Part shown: one piece after another, positions 18,225-28,131 of the stretch
Position numbering within the stretch: position 1 is the stretch's first letter
Layout: each line of letters starts with the position of its first letter
NCBI GenBank assembly: GCA_016713275.1
Contig: JADJPL010000004.1
Location: 1 to 64,000 of the forward strand
Reading direction: 5' to 3'
DNA length: 64,000 nucleotides
From: Haliscomenobacter sp.
Lineage (GTDB): Bacteria > Bacteroidota > Bacteroidia > Chitinophagales > Saprospiraceae
Position numbers and translations under genes: made by a program
Notes under the pieces: model-generated
Told to the model about the DNA's origin: nothing
Database searches by the model: none
What the model saw: the letters and a program-made list of their open reading frames with translations, nothing else

Positions 18225-21191
18225 ATGAAAACAAAAAATCTTCCTTTGTTCAGACGTGGTTCGCTCGCTGGCGTTTTTGTGCTATTTTTTACGATTTCCC
18301 ATGGCCAATCCAAACCTGTTCAGGTAAGTAATAATAGCCGTTTCGAGCGTGTCCAAATTATTGCTACCGAAGCGGCTTTCCCCGAAGCTTCTTTTTTAAC
18401 AACCAATAAAGAAAAAGGCCAATTTGCGTTAGTTGAAAATGGTATTCCTGGCAGTATCCTGGTGAGTGCCTCTGATTTTCCAGGGGTGCTAAAAATTGCC
18501 GGGTTTTTTCAAAAGGACTTGAGCCGGGTGTCCGGGAAGGAAGCCCAGTTGGTCCTTGGCAACGAGCACCCATCTAAAAGCCTGGTTATTGTAGGCACCC
18601 TTGGGAAAAGCAGCCTGATCAATCAATTAGCAAAAAAAGGTAAGATTGCCGTTTCAGGGCTGAAGGGCAAACGGGAACAATTCTTCATCATCCCGGTCAA
18701 AAAGCCGATGAAGGGCGTCGAAAACGCCCTGGTCATCGTTGGAAGCGACAAACGGGGGACCATCTTTGGCATGTTTGAGCTTTCCGAAAAAATGGGCGTT
18801 TCTCCCTGGTACTGGTGGGCGGACGCGCCCATAAAATCCCGCAAGAACATTTATGTGAAAGCGGGTATGCATACTGCAGGCGAACCCAAGGTCAAATACC
18901 GGGGAATCTTTATCAACGACGAAGACCCCGCGTTAGCCGGCTGGGCAAGGGAAAAATTCGGCGGACTGAACCATCTCTTCTACGAAAAAGTATTCGAGTT
19001 GATCCTTCGGATGAAAGGGAACTACCTGTGGCCTGCCATGTGGGGCAAATCCCTTTGGGACGATGACCCCCTAAGCGCGCCTATGGCCGACGAAATGGGG
19101 GTGGTCCTCGCCACCTCCCACCACGAACCCCTCATGCGCGCACACGTGGAATGGGAACGCCATGGAAAAGGCGCCTGGAACTACGAAACCAACGCCGATA
19201 CGCTTCGCCAATTTTGGAAGCAAGGTATGGAACGGACCAAAGGCCAGGAAAAGGTCGTTACCCTGGCGATGAGAGGAGACGGCGACGAGGCGATGAGCGC
19301 GGAGACCAATATCGGCCTGCTGGAGCAGATTGTTAAGGACCAGCGAAAAATTATTGAGGAGGTAACCGGGAAACCGGCTGAAGAAACGCCGCAGGTATGG
19401 GCCCTCTACAAGGAGGTTCAGGACTACTACGACAAGGGCATGCGCGTGGACGACGACATCCTCGTGCTGTTCTGCGACGACAACTGGGGGCGGGTGCGGA
19501 TTCTACCCGCTGCAGACGCCAAGCCCCGCAAAGGCGGCTACGGATTGTACTACCATTTTGATTTCGTTGGCGGCCCCAGAAGTTATAAATGGCTCAACAC
19601 CGTCCAAATCGAGAAAACCTGGGAGCAACTGCGCCTTACGTATGCGTATGGGGTTCGGGAAATCTGGTTGGTGAATGTAGGCGACCTCAAACCCATGGAT
19701 CTCCCTATCCATTTCTTTTTGGATTACGCCTGGAATCCGGATAACATGACCGCCAACGACCTTCCAGGGTATTACACCAAGTGGGCGGACGCTCAGTTTG
19801 GCGGGTATTTTGCCGAAGAAATCGGCCAAATCCTGGCAGCCTATACCAAATACAATGCCCGGAGAAAACCGGAATTATTGGAACCTACCACCTACAGCCT
19901 GACCAATTTTAATGAGGCTGAAAACGTGGTGCGGGACTATAACGCGCTAATGGAAAAAGCCAAAGCGATCGGAAAGCAATTGCCTCCAGAAGCGCAGGAT
20001 GCGTATTTCCAACTCGTTTTATACCCGGTTGCCGCTTGCGCCAACCTGAATGACATGTACGTTGCTGCTGCCAAAAACAGGCTTTACCGCATGCAGGACA
20101 GGGCCTCCACGAATTACTACGCAGACAAGGTTAAAGACCTGTTCTTTAACGATGAGGCCCTCACCCAAAAACACAATGGATTTGCAGACGGCAAATGGAA
20201 CCACATCATGGAACAAACCCATATGGGGCACATCAGTTGGAACGATCCCGCGGTCAACAAAATGCCCGAAGTGTCGTATATCCAGCCTAAAGCTGCTCCA
20301 GGAATGGGGTTCACCCTGGAAAGTCCGGTTGTGATGCGCCGGGGACGGTTCAGCCTTCCGAGCCGTAGCTTTACCCCCTTCGACCCGGTGAACAACCAAA
20401 CTTACTATATCGAAATTTACAACACCGGGAAAGAGCTGCTTAACTATTCGATAATTGCTAAAAACGACTGGATTAAGCTGTCGGCTAAATCCGGCACAGT
20501 GCAGTACGAAGAAAAGGTCTACGTAAGTATCGATTGGGCCAAGGCGCCCAAGGGACAACTGGAAGGGGAAATCGTGCTTTCCGGTGGTTCAGGCCGCGAT
20601 ATTTCCATAAAGGTTCCTTTGCGCGCTAATATGCCTGAAAAACCTTCCGGATTTATCGAAAACAATGGCATCGTAAGCATCGACGCAGCGAGCTTCCAGC
20701 AAAAGAAAGAGGCGAATCCTATTGCCTGGGAAATCATTCCAAACTTAGGCCGCACGGGGTCTGCGGTTACTGCCAGGCCAGTAACGGCTCCGAGGCAAAC
20801 GCCAGGACCCGGCAGCCCTTATCTGGAATACCAGGTTTGCCTGCTCGACACGGGCAAGTATTCCCTGGAAGCCTGGTTTTCCCCTACCCTCAATTATCAA
20901 AAAGACGACGGGTTGGATTACGCCTTCTCCATAGATGGGGGCGAGCCCCAACGAATGAACCTGCACAAAGACGCAAAAGCAGCCGATTGGACCTACCCGA
21001 AATGGTGGAATGATTCGGCAACCGACAATATCATGAAGCAGACCATTGTGCAAAAGGAGCTTTCTGCCGGCATCCACACCATCCGATACCACCTGGTAGA
21101 TCCAGGCCTGGTACTGGAAAAAATCGTTTTGAAAAAAGAAGAAGCCAATACAGACTCCTATTTGGGACCGCCCCAATCGGTAAAAAAGTAA
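18225..21191 (+). CDS. GH115 xylan alpha-1,2-(4-O-methyl)glucuronidase
   Basis: Removes glucuronic acid side chains from xylan and xylo-oligosaccharides. The 988 residues are the normal GH115 length. After a signal peptide (LAGVFVLFFTISHGQ) come the N-terminal domain with IVGSDKRGTIFGMFELSEKM, the barrel with PKVKYRGIFINDEDP, ILRMKGNYLWPAMWGKS, TSHHEPLMRAHVEW, LAMRGDGDEAM, ILVLFCDDNWGRVRILP and the C-terminal GH115 domain (from about residue 800, with LEYQVCLLDTGKYSLEAWF). These motifs are specific to the family. It stands alone between copy 2 of the palindromic element and the dehydrogenase gene 121 bp downstream. It acts on the same side chains as CE15. Intact. Confidence 0.95.
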   Translation: MKTKNLPLFRRGSLAGVFVLFFTISHGQSKPVQVSNNSRFERVQIIATEAAFPEASFLTTNKEKGQFALVENGIPGSILVSASDFPGVLKIAGFFQKDLSRVSGKEAQLVLGNEHPSKSLVIVGTLGKSSLINQLAKKGKIAVSGLKGKREQFFIIPVKKPMKGVENALVIVGSDKRGTIFGMFELSEKMGVSPWYWWADAPIKSRKNIYVKAGMHTAGEPKVKYRGIFINDEDPALAGWAREKFGGLNHLFYEKVFELILRMKGNYLWPAMWGKSLWDDDPLSAPMADEMGVVLATSHHEPLMRAHVEWERHGKGAWNYETNADTLRQFWKQGMERTKGQEKVVTLAMRGDGDEAMSAETNIGLLEQIVKDQRKIIEEVTGKPAEETPQVWALYKEVQDYYDKGMRVDDDILVLFCDDNWGRVRILPAADAKPRKGGYGLYYHFDFVGGPRSYKWLNTVQIEKTWEQLRLTYAYGVREIWLVNVGDLKPMDLPIHFFLDYAWNPDNMTANDLPGYYTKWADAQFGGYFAEEIGQILAAYTKYNARRKPELLEPTTYSLTNFNEAENVVRDYNALMEKAKAIGKQLPPEAQDAYFQLVLYPVAACANLNDMYVAAAKNRLYRMQDRASTNYYADKVKDLFFNDEALTQKHNGFADGKWNHIMEQTHMGHISWNDPAVNKMPEVSYIQPKAAPGMGFTLESPVVMRRGRFSLPSRSFTPFDPVNNQTYYIEIYNTGKELLNYSIIAKNDWIKLSAKSGTVQYEEKVYVSIDWAKAPKGQLEGEIVLSGGSGRDISIKVPLRANMPEKPSGFIENNGIVSIDAASFQQKKEANPIAWEIIPNLGRTGSAVTARPVTAPRQTPGPGSPYLEYQVCLLDTGKYSLEAWFSPTLNYQKDDGLDYAFSIDGGEPQRMNLHKDAKAADWTYPKWWNDSATDNIMKQTIVQKELSAGIHTIRYHLVDPGLVLEKIVLKKEEANTDSYLGPPQSVKK

Positions 21192-21312
21192 GGTCCAACG
21201 GAGAACCAATGGCGGGTTTGTGTCTGTGTTTTGTTTTTTCCTTTAATTCCTGATTTTCCTGAATGAAATTATTTAAAATTACGGACGGAACCCTTAAAAA
21301 CATAGCAGCCTA

Positions 21313-22818
21313 ATGGAAATCACAGGTAAGCAATTGATTGGCAATACCTTGTCGCAAGCCGGAAACCAATCGTTTACGGGATTTAATCCGGCCACTGGCG
21401 CGCCGCTCCTCCCTGTTTTTTATGAAGCGGACGCCTCAGAAATTGATCAGGCGGCGGCTTTGGCAGAGCAAGCGTTCCAAACGTACCGCAAAACCGGAGG
21501 AGCGGATAAGGCCTTTTTTTTGGATGCTATTGCAGAAGAAATATTGGCATTAGACGCCGAATTGATTGCAACCGCGTGCCTTGAGACGGCGTTGCCCGAA
21601 GCCCGGTTGACCGGGGAACGGGGCAGAACCGTTGGACAGTTGCGTCTTTTTTCTGCCATGCTCCGGGATGGAACGTGGAAAAACGAAATCATAGACCCGG
21701 CTCAGCCCGAGCGCCAGCCGCTTCCGAAGCCGGCTCTGCGGCAAGTGCAAATTCCCATTGGCCCTGTTGCCGTTTTTGGGGCAAGTAATTTTCCCCTGGC
21801 CTTCTCGGTTGCAGGAGGAGATACCGTATCCGCGCTCGCCGCCGGCTGCCCGGTCGTATTCAAGGCACATCCGGCGCATCCAGCTACCTGTGAGTTGGCA
21901 GGCCGGGCCATTTTGAAAGCGGCCGCCCGCACGGGAATGCCCGATGGCGTATTTTCTATGGTACACGGCATTTCTCACGAGGTAGGCATGCAGCTGGTGC
22001 AGCATCCGCTGATTAAAGCGGTAGGATTTACCGGTTCCTACCGGGGTGGAAAAGCCTTGTACGATCTTGCCGTGCGCAGGCCGGAGCCCATTCCGGTATA
22101 CGCCGAGATGGGCAGTACCAATCCAGTCTTCTTCCTTCCGGGGGCTTTGCAGAAAAACGCCGGTGCCTTAGCTCAGGCTTTCGCTAATTCGGTGACCCTT
22201 GGAACGGGGCAGTTTTGTACTAATCCGGGGTTGTTTGTCGCCCTCAAATCCGACGAGCCCTTCCTGAAGGCGGTTGCCGAGCATCTGAGTAAACTATCCG
22301 TTGGGGCCATGCTGACTTCAGGAATCCGTCAGGCGTTTCTGGACGGAATTCAGGATTTGCAAATTCAAGAAGGCATTACCCTGATTACGCCGAATTCAAC
22401 TAATGACGTTGCGCCCACCTTGTTAAGCACCACGGTTTCTCATGCTATCGCAGCGCCTAAGGTCACCGAGGAGGTTTTTGGCCCTTCCACCCTTGGTATT
22501 ATCGCAGAGGATAAAGCGTCGGTACTAGCGTTTGCCAATAGCCTTCAAGGGCACCTGACGGCTACCATCCACGCAACAGAGGAGGACATAAAAGAATACA
22601 TCGAATTAATTGATATTTTGACCCAGAAAGTGGGAAGGTTAATTTTTAACGGGTTCCCAACCGGCGTGGAAGTCAGTCCGGCGATGGTGCATGGCGGGCC
22701 ATTTCCCGCTACGACCAATTCCGGCAGCACTTCGGTAGGTACCACGGCGATTTACCGGTTTACCCGTCCTATTTGTTTTCAGGATTTACCGGATAGCTTG
22801 CTTTCAGAGGTATTTTAG
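21313..22818 (+). CDS. Alpha-ketoglutarate semialdehyde (2,5-dioxovalerate) dehydrogenase
   Basis: Oxidises 2,5-dioxopentanoate to 2-oxoglutarate, the last step of oxidative, non-phosphorylating breakdown of pentoses and of hexuronates. The 501-residue aldehyde dehydrogenase has the catalytic Glu in VYAEMGSTNPVFFLP and the catalytic Cys in LGTGQFCTNPGL. The cofactor-binding region reads FGASNFPLAFSVAGGDTVSA. The TNPG and GSTNP motifs are typical of the ketoglutarate-semialdehyde branch. It is cytoplasmic and follows GH115 by 121 bp. Its presence suggests that released arabinose, xylose or glucuronate enters the TCA cycle directly, but the dehydratases needed upstream are not in the window. 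Intact. Confidence 0.88.
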   Translation: MEITGKQLIGNTLSQAGNQSFTGFNPATGAPLLPVFYEADASEIDQAAALAEQAFQTYRKTGGADKAFFLDAIAEEILALDAELIATACLETALPEARLTGERGRTVGQLRLFSAMLRDGTWKNEIIDPAQPERQPLPKPALRQVQIPIGPVAVFGASNFPLAFSVAGGDTVSALAAGCPVVFKAHPAHPATCELAGRAILKAAARTGMPDGVFSMVHGISHEVGMQLVQHPLIKAVGFTGSYRGGKALYDLAVRRPEPIPVYAEMGSTNPVFFLPGALQKNAGALAQAFANSVTLGTGQFCTNPGLFVALKSDEPFLKAVAEHLSKLSVGAMLTSGIRQAFLDGIQDLQIQEGITLITPNSTNDVAPTLLSTTVSHAIAAPKVTEEVFGPSTLGIIAEDKASVLAFANSLQGHLTATIHATEEDIKEYIELIDILTQKVGRLIFNGFPTGVEVSPAMVHGGPFPATTNSGSTSVGTTAIYRFTRPICFQDLPDSLLSEVF

Positions 22819-22897
22819 TTTTCCGGAAAAGAAAAGGGGGCTTATCACAACAAGTAACCCCTCCTCTTTAAAAAGTACAAATTCTTTTTTCTTTTTT

Positions 22898-22911
22898 TGC
22901 AATCGATTGTA
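22898..22911. promoter_or_regulatory. LacI-type operator candidate, distal GH3 site
   Basis: TGCAATCGATTGTA; the inner CAATCGATTG is a perfect palindrome. Its centre is exactly 100 bp upstream of that of the second site before GH3. Confidence 0.6.
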
Positions 22912-22997
22912 TCGTGCGCTGCTGCTGCCCAATGTCTACTCCGTACCCGTTTATCGTCTACTGCTTAAACCATACCCTCTTAACGCGGACCGATTTA

Positions 22998-23011
22998 TGG
23001 AATCGATTGAA
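22998..23011. promoter_or_regulatory. LacI-type operator candidate, proximal GH3 site
   Basis: TGGAATCGATTGAA, with AATCGATT at 23001-23008, lies 80 bp before the GH3 start. Two sites a fixed distance apart could support looping or cooperative binding. Confidence 0.6.
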
Positions 23012-23090
23012 AATAAATCGCCTTCATTGCGCCTGAAGGGCAGCCAAAGAGGGCGATCGGTCATAACTTTCTCATTTAATCCGTATTAAA

Positions 23091-25688
23091 ATGAAAGCTT
23101 ATTTCCTCTTCCTGATCCTCCTCGCCGCGGTTCAGGGCTTCTCTCAAACCTACCCGTTCAACGATCCGGCTTTAAGCCCGGAAGCACGGGCGAAAGATCT
23201 CCTGTCGCGCTTAACCATTGAGGAGAAAGCCTCCTTGATGTTTGACCAATCGCCGGCCATCCCTCGTTTGGGAATTAAAAAATTCAATTGGTGGAGCGAA
23301 GCCCTCCACGGCCTGGCCAATAACGATAGCGTCACCGTCTTTCCCGAGCCCATTGGCATGGCTGCTTCCTTTAACGATTCGCTGGTGTACCAAATCTTTT
23401 CGGCCACCTCCGACGAAACCCGCGCCAAGTACCACGATGCCATTCGAAGCGGGAAAGAAAACCGCCGCTTTCTGAGCCTCTCGGTCTGGACGCCCAACGT
23501 CAACATTTTCCGCGATCCCCGCTGGGGCCGCGGCCAGGAAACCTACGGAGAAGATCCTTACCTGACCTCCCGCATGGGCGTTTCCGTCGTAAAGGGACTG
23601 CAAGGCCCAAGCGATTCCAAATACCGAAAACTGCTGGCCTGCGCCAAACACTTTGCGGTCCATTCCGGGCCGGAGTGGAGCCGGCACTCCCTGAACCTCA
23701 ACCAGGTGGATCCACGCGACCTTTGGGAAACGTACCTTCCTGCGTTCAAAGCCCTGGTGCAGGAAGCCGATGTACGCCAGGTCATGTGCGCCTATCAGCG
23801 CATCGATGATGACCCCTGCTGCGCAAATTCCCGGCTCCTGCAAGACATCCTGCGGGAGGATTGGGGGTTTAAATACGTCGTCGTTTCGGATTGCGGGGCG
23901 GTCGGCGATTTTTATACCAGCCACAAGGTTTCCTCCGATGCGATGCACGCCGCCGCCAAAGCCGTGCTAGCCGGCACCGATGTGGAATGCATGTGGGAAG
24001 GATATACGTACAAAAACCTGCCCGAAGCGGTAAAGAAAGGGCTGATCAAAGAAGAGGTGATCGACAGCCGGTTAGTACGGGTCCTCGCTGCCCGGTTTGA
24101 ACTGGGCGAAATGGATAACGAAGCGGACGTGCCGTGGACAAAAATTCCCAAATCCATCGTCAATAACGCACACCACCGAAAGCTGGCCCTGGATATGGCC
24201 CTCCAGTCCATGACCCTGCTACAGAACAAGGGCAATGTCCTCCCCTTACCCAAAACGACCAAAAAAATCGCCGTGATCGGTCCCAATGCCGATAACGAAC
24301 CCATGCTGTGGGGAAATTACAACGGAACACCCATTCGAACGATTACCATCCTCGATGGGATCAAATCCAAACTCCCTGAAAAGGCAATCTGGTACGACAA
24401 GGCCTGCGATTTGGTCGAAAACAAAGTGACGGAAAGCTATTTCGGGCAATGCGCATTCGAAGGAAAAAAGGGATTCAAGGCCACCTACTGGAACAACCGC
24501 GATAGAAAAGGCGAAATGGTAGCGATCGACCAGCTTGAAAATCCAATCAAGCTAACCACGGCAGGGCAGCACGAGTTTGCTTCCGGAGTTCAGCTGGAAA
24601 ACTTTTCCGCTTTATACGAGACCGAATTCGTGGCCGGACAGACCGAAGAAATTGTTTTCAAATGCGGCGCTACCGGAGCTTTTCAGCTTTTCGTCAACGG
24701 GAAGCTGGTTCAGCGATATAACAACTGGCGAACCTTGCCCTCCCGGGTTCCTTTCCAGGTGGAGAAGGGGGTTAAATACAAAATAGAAATCCGGTACGCC
24801 CAACTCAACAACTGGCAAGCCAATATCGAGTTCGATTTTGGTAAAGAACTGGACATCGATTTCAGCGGCCTCATCCAGCAACTCCAGGGAATCGACGTGG
24901 TGGTCTTTGCAGGCGGCCTTTCCACCTTGCTCGAAGGGGAGGAAATGCCTGTATCGTTTCCCGGCTTTAAAGGAGGCGACCGCACCGATATTCAACTCCC
25001 GGAGGTACAGCGCAACTGCCTGAAAGCCCTTAAAGCTGCCGGCAAGAAGGTCATTTTCGTCAATTGCTCCGGGTCCGCTATCGGATTGGCGCCGGAAACG
25101 GCCAGTTGCGACGCTATCCTTCAGGCCTGGTACGGCGGCGAGTCGGGCGGACAAGCGGTTGCCGATGTATTGTTTGGAGACTACAACCCCTCGGGCAAAC
25201 TCCCCGTCACTTTTTATAGAGACACCACCCAGTTAGCTGATTTTGAGGAGTATTCCATGAAAGGCAGAACGTATCGGTACTTGACTTCCGATCCCGTATT
25301 CCCCTTTGGATTCGGGCTAAGTTATACCTCCTTTACCATTGGAGAAGCCCAGCTCAGCAAACCGGCTGTTAAAAACGGCGAAGCAACGGAACTGAAAGTC
25401 CCTGTTTCCAATACTGGCGCCCGAAACGGAACGGAAATCGTGCAGGCGTACGTCCGCAAAGTGAACGACGCCAACGGCCCTCTCAACACCTTGCGCGGGT
25501 TTCAACGGATCGAAATTCCCGCTGGAAAAACGGTCAACGCCGCCATTCACCTGCCCTACTCCTCCTTTGAGTTTTACGACGAAGCCAGCATGCGCATGGC
25601 GGTAACGCCGGGGGAATATGAAATATGGTATGGCGCCAGCTCCGCTGCAAAGGATTTAAAAGTGGCTAAGCTTAGTATTCAACAATGA
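23091..25688 (+). CDS. GH3 beta-glycosidase with inserted PA14 domain, probable beta-xylosidase
   Basis: Exo-acting enzyme releasing terminal sugars, here most likely xylose. 865 residues with a signal peptide (MKAYFLFLILLAAVQGFSQ), so periplasmic. The GH3 N-terminal barrel carries PNVNIFRDPRWGRGQETYGEDP, KHFAVHSGPEWSRH and the nucleophile Asp267 in VVVSDCGAVGDF. The C-terminal sandwich is split by a PA14 domain (about 460-590, GFKATYWNNRDRKGEM...GAFQLFVNGKLVQ). The fibronectin-III-like end begins near FGFGLSYTSF. The motif set resembles the xylosidase/arabinofuranosidase branch rather than classic glucosidases. Two operator candidates precede it. It overlaps the next gene by 4 bp (ATGA), showing translational coupling. 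Intact. Confidence 0.93.
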   Translation: MKAYFLFLILLAAVQGFSQTYPFNDPALSPEARAKDLLSRLTIEEKASLMFDQSPAIPRLGIKKFNWWSEALHGLANNDSVTVFPEPIGMAASFNDSLVYQIFSATSDETRAKYHDAIRSGKENRRFLSLSVWTPNVNIFRDPRWGRGQETYGEDPYLTSRMGVSVVKGLQGPSDSKYRKLLACAKHFAVHSGPEWSRHSLNLNQVDPRDLWETYLPAFKALVQEADVRQVMCAYQRIDDDPCCANSRLLQDILREDWGFKYVVVSDCGAVGDFYTSHKVSSDAMHAAAKAVLAGTDVECMWEGYTYKNLPEAVKKGLIKEEVIDSRLVRVLAARFELGEMDNEADVPWTKIPKSIVNNAHHRKLALDMALQSMTLLQNKGNVLPLPKTTKKIAVIGPNADNEPMLWGNYNGTPIRTITILDGIKSKLPEKAIWYDKACDLVENKVTESYFGQCAFEGKKGFKATYWNNRDRKGEMVAIDQLENPIKLTTAGQHEFASGVQLENFSALYETEFVAGQTEEIVFKCGATGAFQLFVNGKLVQRYNNWRTLPSRVPFQVEKGVKYKIEIRYAQLNNWQANIEFDFGKELDIDFSGLIQQLQGIDVVVFAGGLSTLLEGEEMPVSFPGFKGGDRTDIQLPEVQRNCLKALKAAGKKVIFVNCSGSAIGLAPETASCDAILQAWYGGESGGQAVADVLFGDYNPSGKLPVTFYRDTTQLADFEEYSMKGRTYRYLTSDPVFPFGFGLSYTSFTIGEAQLSKPAVKNGEATELKVPVSNTGARNGTEIVQAYVRKVNDANGPLNTLRGFQRIEIPAGKTVNAAIHLPYSSFEFYDEASMRMAVTPGEYEIWYGASSAAKDLKVAKLSIQQ

Positions 25689-28114
25689 ATAGCGTAATGA
25701 AACAAGTTTTAATTTTAGCGATTATTTTGGTTCTATTTCTTTCGCCCCTGAAGGCTCAAACGTGGCAAAAAACGGGATCGGGAATAAAAGCAACCATTAG
25801 CCAAATCGACCTGGAAATTCAGTTCTTCAGCCCCTCCATTGTCCGGATAATCAAAGCCCCCGAGGGCCGCCCTTTTTCAAAAGAAAGCCTTTCGGTTATA
25901 AAAACACCGCAACAAACGGCTTTCAGCGCAAAGCAACAGTCCGGAGCGCTTCATTTGAAAACCGAAAACCTGACGGTCAGCCTGGATCTTCAATCGGGGC
26001 AAATATCGTTTTATTCCGGCGCCGGCGCCCTGCTCTTGCGCGAAAAAGCCGGGAGCGCCACCTTTACCCCTTTTAACGATTCAGGCAACCCAACCTTTCA
26101 GGTGCGGCAAGCATTCACTCTGGACAACGACGAAGCCATTTATGGCCTGGGCCAGCAACAGACCGGTAAAATGGTTCAACGCAACCTGACGTTGCATATG
26201 ATCCAGGGCAACACCGATGATTATATTCCCTTTTTCCAATCGGTAAAAGGCTACGGGGTTTTCTGGGACAACTACTCCCCTACCTTGTTTTCAGATACCC
26301 TAAGCAGTACCACCTTTCAATCCGAAGTCGGAGACGGGATGGATTATTATTTTCTTTACGGGGCCAATGCCGATGGCGTCATTCGGGGAATGCGCGACCT
26401 GACAGGCCAAGCCCCGATGTTTCCGCTTTGGACCTATGGCTACTGGCAAAGTAAAGAGCGGTACAAAAGCCAGACAGAGGTGGTGGATGTCGTAAAAAAA
26501 TACCGGGAGTTGGGCGTTCCCATCGACGGGATTATCCAGGACTGGCAGTACTGGGGAAACAATTACCTGTGGAATGCCATGGAATTTTTGACGCCCGAAT
26601 TCAACAACCCGCAGCGAATGGTCGACGAGGTGCATCAACTAAACGCCCACATGGCCATTTCCATCTGGAACTCCTTTGGGCCCCATACCAAACCCTACCG
26701 GGATTTGGAAAAAATTGGCGCGCTGATGGATTTCACCACCTGGCCCTTGTCGGGGTCGGACCGATGGCCACCAAACTTCGACTATCCCTCCGGAGTCAGG
26801 GTTTACGACCCTTACCATCCCAAAGCCCGCGATATTTACTGGAAACACCTGAACGCCGGGATCTTTTCCCTTGGCATGGACGGCTGGTGGCTGGATTCTT
26901 CTGAGCCCGACCACCACCAGTTCAAACCCTCCGATTTGGACAATAAAACCTATCTGGGCTCCTTCCGGAAAGTGCGCAACGCCTTCCCCTTAATGACCGT
27001 CGGGGGACTCTATGATCACCAGCGCGCTGCCTCCACCGACAAACGGGTGTTCATCCTTACCCGGTCCGGATTTGCCGGGCAGCAACGGTACGGGGCAAAC
27101 ACCTGGTCGGGCGATGTGGTCGCGTCCTGGGAGACTCTGCGCAACCAGATTTCTGCCGGGCTCAATTGGTCGCTTTGCGGTATCCCTTATTGGAACAGCG
27201 ATATCGGAGGTTTTTTCCTTTGGAACTACCCCAAAAAGCTGGAAGACCCCGAATACCGGGAGCTGTACGTCCGCTGGCTGGAATTCGGCGCCTTTTGCCC
27301 TATGATGCGCTCCCACGGAACCGACGCCCCCCGCGAAATCTATCAGTTTGGCAAAAAAGGAGACAAGGCCTATGATGCGATTGAAAAATTCATCCGCCTC
27401 CGGTACCGGTTGTTGCCCTATATCTACTCCACCTCCTGGCAGGTTACGGCCCATCAGTCGAGCATGATGCGGGCTTTGGTTATGGACTTTCCCAAAGATG
27501 CCCGTGTTTGGGACATCAACGACCAGTACTTGTTTGGCCAATCCCTGCTCATCGCGCCCGTCACCCAGCCTATGTATATAAAACAGGTCGTTCAGAATCG
27601 GGACACCTCCTATGTCGAAGATTTCCAGACTGTTAAAACCAAAGAAACCTACCTGCCCAGCGGGGCGGACTGGTACGATTTCTGGACAGGTGAGAAACAG
27701 GAGGGCGGGAAGCAGGTGTCGAAAGAAGCTCCTTTGGATATCCTTCCCATTTACGTTAAAGCCGGCTCTATTCTTCCTATTGGACCCGAGGTGCAATTCG
27801 CCGAAGAGGAAAAATGGGACCATTTGGAAATACGCGTCTACCCTGGAGCAGATGGCCAGTTTGTCCTCTACGAAGACGAAAACGATAATTACCATTACGA
27901 GAAAGGGGCCTTTTCTACCATTGCTTTCCATTGGAATAATAACAAAAAGACCTTGACGATTCAAGACAGAGGTGGCTCGTTCCCGGGCATGCTCCAAAAC
28001 CGCACCTTCCATATCGTGTTGGTTGGCGCGCGCCACGGGGTGGGCGAACACCAGTCAGCCAGGCCCGACAGGATAATACCCTACACCGGTAAAAAAACTG
28101 AACTGCAATTTTAA
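25685..28114 (+). CDS. GH31 alpha-xylosidase-type glycosidase (without PA14)
   Basis: Removes alpha-linked xylose from xyloglucan oligosaccharides or acts on related alpha-glycosides. 809 residues; the signal peptide (VLILAIILVLFLSPLKAQ) starts after the ATG that overlaps the GH3 stop. GH31 marks are PMFPLWTYGYWQSKERY, VPIDGIIQDWQYWGN, the nucleophile Asp404 in GWWLDSSEPDHH, LTRSGFAGQQRYGANTWSGD (general acid Asp) and IPYWNSDIGGFF. The C-terminal beta domains follow. It is 17 bp ahead of a second GH31 that contains PA14, so the three genes GH3-GH31-GH31 form one transcription unit. Intact. Alpha-xylosidase is preferred over alpha-glucosidase because of the WWLDSSEP form and the locus. Confidence 0.92.
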   Translation: MNSVMKQVLILAIILVLFLSPLKAQTWQKTGSGIKATISQIDLEIQFFSPSIVRIIKAPEGRPFSKESLSVIKTPQQTAFSAKQQSGALHLKTENLTVSLDLQSGQISFYSGAGALLLREKAGSATFTPFNDSGNPTFQVRQAFTLDNDEAIYGLGQQQTGKMVQRNLTLHMIQGNTDDYIPFFQSVKGYGVFWDNYSPTLFSDTLSSTTFQSEVGDGMDYYFLYGANADGVIRGMRDLTGQAPMFPLWTYGYWQSKERYKSQTEVVDVVKKYRELGVPIDGIIQDWQYWGNNYLWNAMEFLTPEFNNPQRMVDEVHQLNAHMAISIWNSFGPHTKPYRDLEKIGALMDFTTWPLSGSDRWPPNFDYPSGVRVYDPYHPKARDIYWKHLNAGIFSLGMDGWWLDSSEPDHHQFKPSDLDNKTYLGSFRKVRNAFPLMTVGGLYDHQRAASTDKRVFILTRSGFAGQQRYGANTWSGDVVASWETLRNQISAGLNWSLCGIPYWNSDIGGFFLWNYPKKLEDPEYRELYVRWLEFGAFCPMMRSHGTDAPREIYQFGKKGDKAYDAIEKFIRLRYRLLPYIYSTSWQVTAHQSSMMRALVMDFPKDARVWDINDQYLFGQSLLIAPVTQPMYIKQVVQNRDTSYVEDFQTVKTKETYLPSGADWYDFWTGEKQEGGKQVSKEAPLDILPIYVKAGSILPIGPEVQFAEEEKWDHLEIRVYPGADGQFVLYEDENDNYHYEKGAFSTIAFHWNNNKKTLTIQDRGGSFPGMLQNRTFHIVLVGARHGVGEHQSARPDRIIPYTGKKTELQF

Positions 28115-28131
28115 ACCCGAAAAGTAGATTT

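Noticed and set aside
26990..28051. 353-codon open frame antisense to the first GH31 gene
   Set aside because: No recognisable domain, fully inside a conserved gene.
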